From CAYVLI01 sp964452105 [NCBI: uncultured Nitrospinota bacterium] (GTDB taxonomy: Bacteria > JAUXIQ01): a stretch of DNA of 8,969 nt. Under the pieces are notes generated by a model, which saw nothing but the letters and a program-made list of their open reading frames with translations, did not search any database and had not been told where the DNA came from. The position numbers were made by a program, and so were the translations under genes. The DNA is taken from the NCBI GenBank assembly GCA_964452105.1, contig CAYVLI010000028.1, positions 4,844 through 13,812 on the forward strand, read 5' to 3'. Below, piece by piece: positions 5,702-8,969 of the stretch (within the stretch, counting starts at the first letter, position 1; every line of letters begins with the position of its first letter).

Positions 5702-6787
5702 TCATTGTACGTCTTTTAACGTTTCGGCCACCCTGTCGAACCAGTAGTCCATATCCCATGGCCCCGGATTGGCTTCGGGGTGAGCCTGGAAACCGAAGAT
5801 GGGCAGAGATTCGTGCCGGACACCCTCCACGCTGCCGTCGTTCAGGTTGATGTGGGTTACCTCGAGACCCGTGCCCTTCAGTGAGTCCTTATCCACTGCG
5901 AAGCCATGGTTTTGACTGGTTATGTACGTCCTTCCGTTCCGCAAATCCTTCACCGGCTGGTTGGTCCCCCTGTGGCCGAACTTGAGCTTATAAGTCTTGC
6001 CCCCCAGAGCCAGGGAAATTATCTGATGTCCCAGGCAGATGCCGAACACCGGGCACTCCTCGCGCAGGCTGCGGACGAGGTTAATCGCAGGCTCAACGCG
6101 TTCAGGGTCTCCCGGACCGTTTGAGAGGAGAATGCCGTTCACCCCGCTCTCCTTGAGTTCCTCGGGCCGTACGGTGTGCGGAAAAAGGCGCACGTTGATA
6201 TCTCTCTTGAGCAAGGATCTTATGATGCTGTGTTTGACGCCGCAATCTATGAGCGCCAGAGACTTCTTCCCGGATTTTCCATACACCACCGGTTTCCGAG
6301 TGCTCACCTGGCCCACTAGGTCGTAGCTGGAAATATCTTTCCTGGCCGCGGCCGCTTTAAACACCTCTTCTGGATCGATGGGATCCGATGACACGTGGAG
6401 AGCCCCGTTAATTACGCCGTGCACTCTTATGCGTCTCGTCAACGCCCTGGTATCCACCCCTGCGATGCCTGGAACACCCTGCTCCTTGAGGAATGCATTT
6501 AGGGTCCGCACAGAGCCCCGGTGCTGAGGATAGTCGCAAAGCTCCCTTACCACCAACCCTTCCACGCGTATGCCGCTGGATTCGAACCGCTCTGCCCTGA
6601 CCCCGTAATTGCCGATGAGGGGGTTGGTAAAGGTGAGTATCTGGCCCTTATACGAGGGGTCGGTGATGGACTCCTCGTAGCCTACCAGGGAGGTGTTGAA
6701 CACTACCTCGCCTTCGGCTCGAACCTGGGCGCCGAAGCCCACTCCTTCCATTATCGTTCCGTCAGCGAGAGCTAAAACCGCATACAT
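5702..6787 (-). CDS. carA: Carbamoyl phosphate synthase, small (glutaminase) subunit
   Basis: CarA hydrolyses glutamine and passes ammonia through a tunnel to CarB. The N-terminal CPSase small domain (~1-150) shows YAVLALADGTIMEG, GEVVFNTSLVGYEE, TDPSYKGQI and NPLIGNYG. The class I glutamine amidotransferase domain (~175-361) has the nucleophile elbow GIC251LGHQ, the QNHGFAV segment (292-298), and the H336-P-E338 catalytic pair in AHPEANPGP. At 361 residues the length is normal for the family. The start is the ATG at 6785-6787, with AGGG 7 bases upstream. It gives the canonical MYAVLAL opening. A TTG eight codons further up is open but adds nothing family-like. carB follows after 71 bases on the same strand. 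Upstream lies a leader with a strong intrinsic terminator, so transcription attenuation is a real possibility. Confidence 0.96.
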   Translation of the reverse strand: MYAVLALADGTIMEGVGFGAQVRAEGEVVFNTSLVGYEESITDPSYKGQILTFTNPLIGNYGVRAERFESSGIRVEGLVVRELCDYPQHRGSVRTLNAFLKEQGVPGIAGVDTRALTRRIRVHGVINGALHVSSDPIDPEEVFKAAAARKDISSYDLVGQVSTRKPVVYGKSGKKSLALIDCGVKHSIIRSLLKRDINVRLFPHTVRPEELKESGVNGILLSNGPGDPERVEPAINLVRSLREECPVFGICLGHQIISLALGGKTYKLKFGHRGTNQPVKDLRNGRTYITSQNHGFAVDKDSLKGTGLEVTHINLNDGSVEGVRHESLPIFGFQAHPEANPGPWDMDYWFDRVAETLKDVQ

Positions 6788-6800
6788 GGGCTCACCCTTT

Positions 6801-6817
6801 GCGGGGTACAAACCCGC
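6801..6817 (-). promoter_or_regulatory. Small hairpin just before the carA ribosome binding site
   Basis: GCGGG (6801-6805) and CCCGC (6813-6817) pair around a 7-base loop, directly upstream of the AAAGGG that serves the carA ATG. On the minus strand the segment reads GGCGGG, loop, CCCCGC. Its GGCGGG is also complementary to the CCCGCC that opens the terminator stem at 6896-6904, and its CGGGTT to AACCCG at 6855-6860. Alternative foldings of the carA leader are therefore possible. No ligand-binding family is recognised. Confidence 0.35.
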
Positions 6818-6878
6818 CTCTACAAGCGTCTAACACAAGGCTGATTAAAGGTCCGGGTTAAATAATAAAAATGATGTT

Positions 6879-6904
6879 AAAAACCCGCCGCTGCCAGCGG
6901 CGGG
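6879..6904 (-). terminator. Strong intrinsic terminator in the carA leader (attenuator candidate)
   Basis: Read on the minus strand, CCCGCCGCT, a 3-base loop and AGCGGCGGG form a perfect 9-bp GC-rich stem, followed at once by five T (the A-run at 6879-6883). It ends 91 bases before the carA start and begins about 23 bases past the predicted transcription start. It sits between the carA promoter and its gene, and the next gene to the right runs the other way, so an attenuator is the natural reading. It could instead stop antisense transcripts entering from the right. Confidence 0.7.
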
Positions 6905-6909
6905 TAATT

Positions 6910-6976
6910 TAAACCAGAAACTTCTTCAGCGAAAGTATAAACCAACATAAGCTATTTGCAAGAGAAATAAACCAAC
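6910..6976. repeat. Three TAAACCA direct repeats across the carA promoter
   Basis: TAAACCA occurs at 6910-6916, 6938-6944 and 6968-6974, with start-to-start spacings of 28 and 30 bases (close to three helical turns). The two right-hand copies extend to the identical 10-mer ATAAACCAAC (6937-6946 and 6967-6976), and they bracket the -35 box. The middle copy overlaps the -10 edge. This is the geometry of repeated sites for a regulator binding one face of the DNA. Confidence 0.45.
6934..6961 (-). promoter_or_regulatory. Predicted carA promoter
   Basis: On the minus strand, TTGCAA (6956-6961), a 16-base spacer and TATACT (6934-6939) make a good sigma70-type promoter, with an expected start near 6927. 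The leader to the carA ATG would be about 140 bases and would include the terminator hairpin. The -35 is a palindrome and can be read on both strands, but no good rightward -10 follows it. A weaker possible -10 (TATTAT, 6862-6867) lies beyond the terminator but has no matching -35. Confidence 0.5.
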
Positions 6977-7098
6977 TGATAGTACATAGTTGCATATCCC
7001 CTTTTCGAGATTAAAGGTCTCTGGGGGTTATGTCGATAAAATCAATGAAGATAACGGTATTCACCGAAAGGAAACCATAAAATTTCAGGGAACACTTT

Positions 7099-7557
7099 AT
7101 GAACATAAATAATGGATACCCCGTAACCCGCGCTATTTCCCTGCAACAGCTCCTTCGCCAGCTATCCTACCCGGCTCGAGGCAGGAAAGAAGCCGCCGTT
7201 CTGAGCCAGGCGAAGAGGGCTCTGGAGGTTTACAGGGATTTCCAGGTCACCCTGAATCGGGGCCGAGCCGCAGAGGCCATTCAGCTTATGGATAACCGAT
7301 GGCAACACGACTTGAACGCAGACAGAAGGACGTACTTCCACCCCACCCTTGTTACATGGCCTCCAGACATACCACTTGCAACTGCCCGCAGCCCTCGAGA
7401 ATTGGCCGCAAAAAGACCGTTTAAATCCCGGGCTGAAAGAGTGGTGGAAGAAGAAGAGGGAGAGACGTTCGTAGGCGACAGGGCCATATTCAAGCTGGTC
7501 GTGGCAACGGGGGTCATCTATGCGCTGGGGCGCATCATCTTATCTGCATTGTTCTGA
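7099..7557 (+). CDS. Unrecognised protein with a single C-terminal membrane helix
   Basis: I do not recognise this 152-residue protein. It has no signal peptide. The first ~110 residues are soluble-looking and basic, with a helical stretch (about 27-66) and a Trp/Pro-containing segment, FHPTLVTWPPDIP (80-92). An acidic patch, EEEEGE (117-122), follows. It ends in one hydrophobic helix (about 131-150) and just two more residues. This is the layout of a tail-anchored protein with its bulk in the cytoplasm. The ATG at 7099 has AGGGA 7 bases upstream, which supports a real gene. It stands alone on its strand, divergent from carA across 311 bases and facing the C45 gene. No clear promoter was found upstream. 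An orphan gene of a narrow lineage is possible. Confidence 0.65.
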   Translation: MNINNGYPVTRAISLQQLLRQLSYPARGRKEAAVLSQAKRALEVYRDFQVTLNRGRAAEAIQLMDNRWQHDLNADRRTYFHPTLVTWPPDIPLATARSPRELAAKRPFKSRAERVVEEEEGETFVGDRAIFKLVVATGVIYALGRIILSALF

Positions 7558-7564
7558 AAAAATG

Positions 7565-7585
7565 AAAAAGGCCACCATGAGGGCC
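7565..7585 (-). terminator. Weak intrinsic terminator candidate after the C45 gene
   Basis: On the minus strand GGCC (7582-7585), an 8-base loop and GGCC (7570-7573) can pair, followed by TTTTTC and another T-rich run. The stem is only four base pairs, so efficiency is doubtful. It lies 143 bases past the end of the C45-family gene and just past the end of the convergent gene at 7099-7557. In the rest of the 170-base gap (7558-7727) I see no convincing gene. Confidence 0.25.
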
Positions 7586-7727
7586 GCCCCTGCTTTCAAA
7601 AAAATCCTGCTTATCGATGTTTCCATGTCGGTATGCAGGAGCTTCGCCAAAATATGGCAGCGCTATTTTCGTGTATTCATACTTCAGGAACGAGGCCAGT
7701 AACGCTACCAGCCGCCCCATTTCCGGC

Positions 7728-8792
7728 TCATAGTTTATACGCGTGGTACTCGTTCTGACAAGGGTTGCCCACGGCCACGTGCATCACTCCCGCGGCGGGC
7801 CGGGATACCATCGAGGAGATGGTCTTCATGCTCGCGAATTCCGCATCGGGATCGCTTAACTGATGCCTGCAGATTGACTGCGGGTAGTTGTGGTGATCCT
7901 GGAGAAGCTTCATCATGGTCTCGACGGAGAGAGATTCCCTGTGCTCATTGAGCAACTCTCTCATGCGCTCCGCTCTTATGGCGGAATCGGGCAACTGAGC
8001 AATGAGCCTGTCATGCTTGACCAGCTCCTGGCAGAGATAATTGTTCGCGTGGGCGAGGAAACCATTCTCGGGGTGCAAGACACCATCCCCTTCCACCAGG
8101 GTCTCCACATCGGCTATGGCGCCGGAAGCGTGAGCCAGCATGTAGTTGCATGACGAAGCTCGTTTCGCCCGCCTGAGCTCCTCTATGGCGTCATCCAGGC
8201 TCTCCTGCTCCAGCATCCTCCGAAAAAGGACGTAGCGGGGCACGCCGGGCCGCCAGCCTCCGCAGTCCAGAGCGTTTACAGCCCAGCCCATGCCGCTCGA
8301 GTTAATTCCGTTATGGCCGAGGCTGCCTGCCAGTGTGCAGCAGAGCATCTTCGGACCCTTCTCAGGCGTCATGTGCAGCATTATGCCTTGTTCCTGAAAA
8401 CCCTCCTGCAGGTCCTGGTTTTGACCCACCAGGACTTCGCCCCCGCCGGAGGCGGCGCTCATGACGGCATAGCTGGTGCACTCCTGGCCTCCGGTGACAG
8501 GTTGGGTAAACTCACCCCGCACCTGCAGTAGAAGAATTTCTTCGAAAGAGAGGCCGGACCCATCTGCGATACCCTTCATCTCCTCATGCAGATGTGGAGA
8601 GAACTCCTCTACGAACCCGTCATAAATGAGGGCCTTGTTGAGAGTCTGTTCCTTCGACCAGCCCAGATGCTTATTCACCTCAGAGAACATGCCGCCCACG
8701 AAGCGGTTTATCGTCTCGGCGCACTGCTCTCCGTGCTGGAAGCCCATCTCATAATTGGTTCCGTTTACTTCTATCAAAGGGAATCTGTCCAT
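7728..8792 (-). CDS. Peptidase C45 / acyl-CoA:6-aminopenicillanate acyltransferase-like Ntn hydrolase
   Basis: This 354-residue protein belongs to the C45 N-terminal-nucleophile family, whose founding member is fungal penicillin acyltransferase. Visible motifs are GTNYEMGFQHGEQ (11-23), the predicted nucleophile in EC105TSYAV, GQNQD (123-127), a glycine-rich HNGINSSGMG (160-169), LAHANNY (246-252) and a C-terminal HVAVGNPC (338-345). Members usually self-cleave just before the cysteine. Here that would leave Cys105 as the N-terminal catalytic residue, and the residue before it is Glu rather than the more usual Gly. The bacterial homologues act on amides or acyl groups and their substrates are mostly unknown. 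I do not assign one. The ATG at 8790-8792 has AGAGGG 7 bases upstream, and there is no signal peptide, so it is probably cytoplasmic. It follows the LivF-like gene after 27 bases, suggesting that the substrate may arrive by that transporter. Confidence 0.82.
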   Translation of the reverse strand: MDRFPLIEVNGTNYEMGFQHGEQCAETINRFVGGMFSEVNKHLGWSKEQTLNKALIYDGFVEEFSPHLHEEMKGIADGSGLSFEEILLLQVRGEFTQPVTGGQECTSYAVMSAASGGGEVLVGQNQDLQEGFQEQGIMLHMTPEKGPKMLCCTLAGSLGHNGINSSGMGWAVNALDCGGWRPGVPRYVLFRRMLEQESLDDAIEELRRAKRASSCNYMLAHASGAIADVETLVEGDGVLHPENGFLAHANNYLCQELVKHDRLIAQLPDSAIRAERMRELLNEHRESLSVETMMKLLQDHHNYPQSICRHQLSDPDAEFASMKTISSMVSRPAAGVMHVAVGNPCQNEYHAYKL

Positions 8793-8819
8793 TGCCGCGC
8801 CCTCTTCTCGAATGGTGTA

Positions 8820-8969
8820 CTATTTCTTTTTATTGCCGAAGTAGGATGAAATTATCTGTTCATTGTCTCTGAGGTTGTCGGCCCACTCCTCCAGTACAAT
8901 CCTACCATGTCGCAATATATAAACATACCGGGCTATGCTCAACGCTGCATCGACGTTCTGCTCCACGAT
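8820..8969 (-). CDS. ABC transporter ATP-binding protein, LivF-like (3' end only)
   Basis: The last 49 residues of an ABC ATPase run in from the window edge. They read IVEQNVDAALSIARYVYILR, then HGRIVLEE, and end SSYFGNKKK before a TAG at 8820-8822. IVEQNV is the switch-histidine region as found in LivF/LivG-type ATPases of branched-chain amino acid uptake systems, where the usual form is LVEQN and the histidine is replaced. The 'YVYxLxxGRIV' D-loop-distal strand is also typical, and a tail ending in a Y-F/L-G motif is common in LivF. The signature and Walker motifs lie outside the window. Cotranscription with the C45 gene 27 bases downstream is likely. Confidence 0.85.
   Translation of the reverse strand: MVEQNVDAALSIARYVYILRHGRIVLEEWADNLRDNEQIISSYFGNKKK

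Larger units (their letters stand above)
6843..7019. repeat. 11-bp direct repeat pair (GATTAAAGGTC)
   Basis: GATTAAAGGTC occurs at 6843-6853 and 7009-7019, 166 bases apart, in the same orientation. The sequence after each copy is also loosely similar (GGGTTA, then ATAAAA, then ATGA), which suggests an old partial duplication of about 40 bases. The right copy sits in a weak two-part stem, CCCC (6998-7001) and GAGA (7007-7010) against TCTC (7018-7021) and GGGG (7023-7026). The rest of the 311-base gap between carA and the next gene holds the promoter, terminator and repeats listed separately. Confidence 0.4.

Noticed and set aside
5885-5893. DnaA-box-like TTATCCACT
   Set aside because: It is a single near-match inside the conserved carA coding sequence, with no cluster and no AT-rich unwinding region.
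7520-7702. 60-codon open frame on the plus strand after the 7099 gene
   Set aside because: It overlaps the 3' end of the 7099 gene in another frame, lacks a good ribosome binding site, and shows no recognisable motif.
7535-7720. 61-codon open frame on the minus strand just after the C45 gene
   Set aside because: It starts 7 bases after the C45 stop, which is suggestive. However, it has only a poorly spaced GGA before the ATG, no recognisable features, and it runs through the weak terminator into the end of the opposite-strand gene. It is kept only as a remote possibility.

Overview
This 8,969-base bacterial window is compact and mostly housekeeping. Nothing in it looks like a phage, a transposon, a CRISPR array or an RNA gene. 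Base composition is mid-range and gene spacing is tight. The centre is a standard bacterial carA-carB pair for carbamoyl phosphate synthesis. The lineage cannot be fixed from sequence alone. From memory, some CarB stretches (for example EGGCNIQFA and [20 protein letters not shown]) resemble Chloroflexota/Dehalococcoidia-type and similar anaerobe proteins. The small YHS-type metal-binding membrane protein resembles ones seen in Deltaproteobacteria and relatives. Both comparisons are tentative.

Layout, left to right. Minus strand, 1-894: the first codons of an unidentified gene (1-50) follow a PhnP-like metallo-beta-lactamase-fold phosphodiesterase gene (124-894). Plus strand, 895-1831: a 270-base AT-rich region carries tandem sigma70-type promoters, the first with perfect consensus hexamers, ahead of two small membrane protein genes. 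These encode a YHS/TRASH-type metal-binding protein and a two-helix protein with a charged tail. Minus strand, 1869-6927: carA, carB and a VanZ-like membrane protein gene form a probable transcription unit.

Ahead of carA lies a 311-base region (6788-7098). It holds a carA promoter, three spaced TAAACCA repeats around that promoter, a strong intrinsic terminator inside the proposed leader (an attenuator candidate) and an 11-bp direct repeat. On the plus strand, 7099-7557 is an unrecognised gene for a protein with one C-terminal membrane helix. Minus strand, 7728-8969: the 3' end of a LivF-like ABC transporter ATPase gene is followed after 27 bases by a peptidase C45 / acyltransferase-family gene.

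CarA (glutamine amidotransferase) and CarB (synthetase) make carbamoyl phosphate for arginine and pyrimidines. The most notable observation is that carB appears to start at an AUU codon. An ideally placed AGGAG lies 8 bases upstream, and the ten residues this adds restore the canonical CarB N-terminus. Together with the hairpin in the carA leader and the repeats around its promoter, this suggests layered control of the operon. I found no convincing new multi-gene system. The leads are regulatory DNA around carAB and the two small plus-strand membrane-protein loci.
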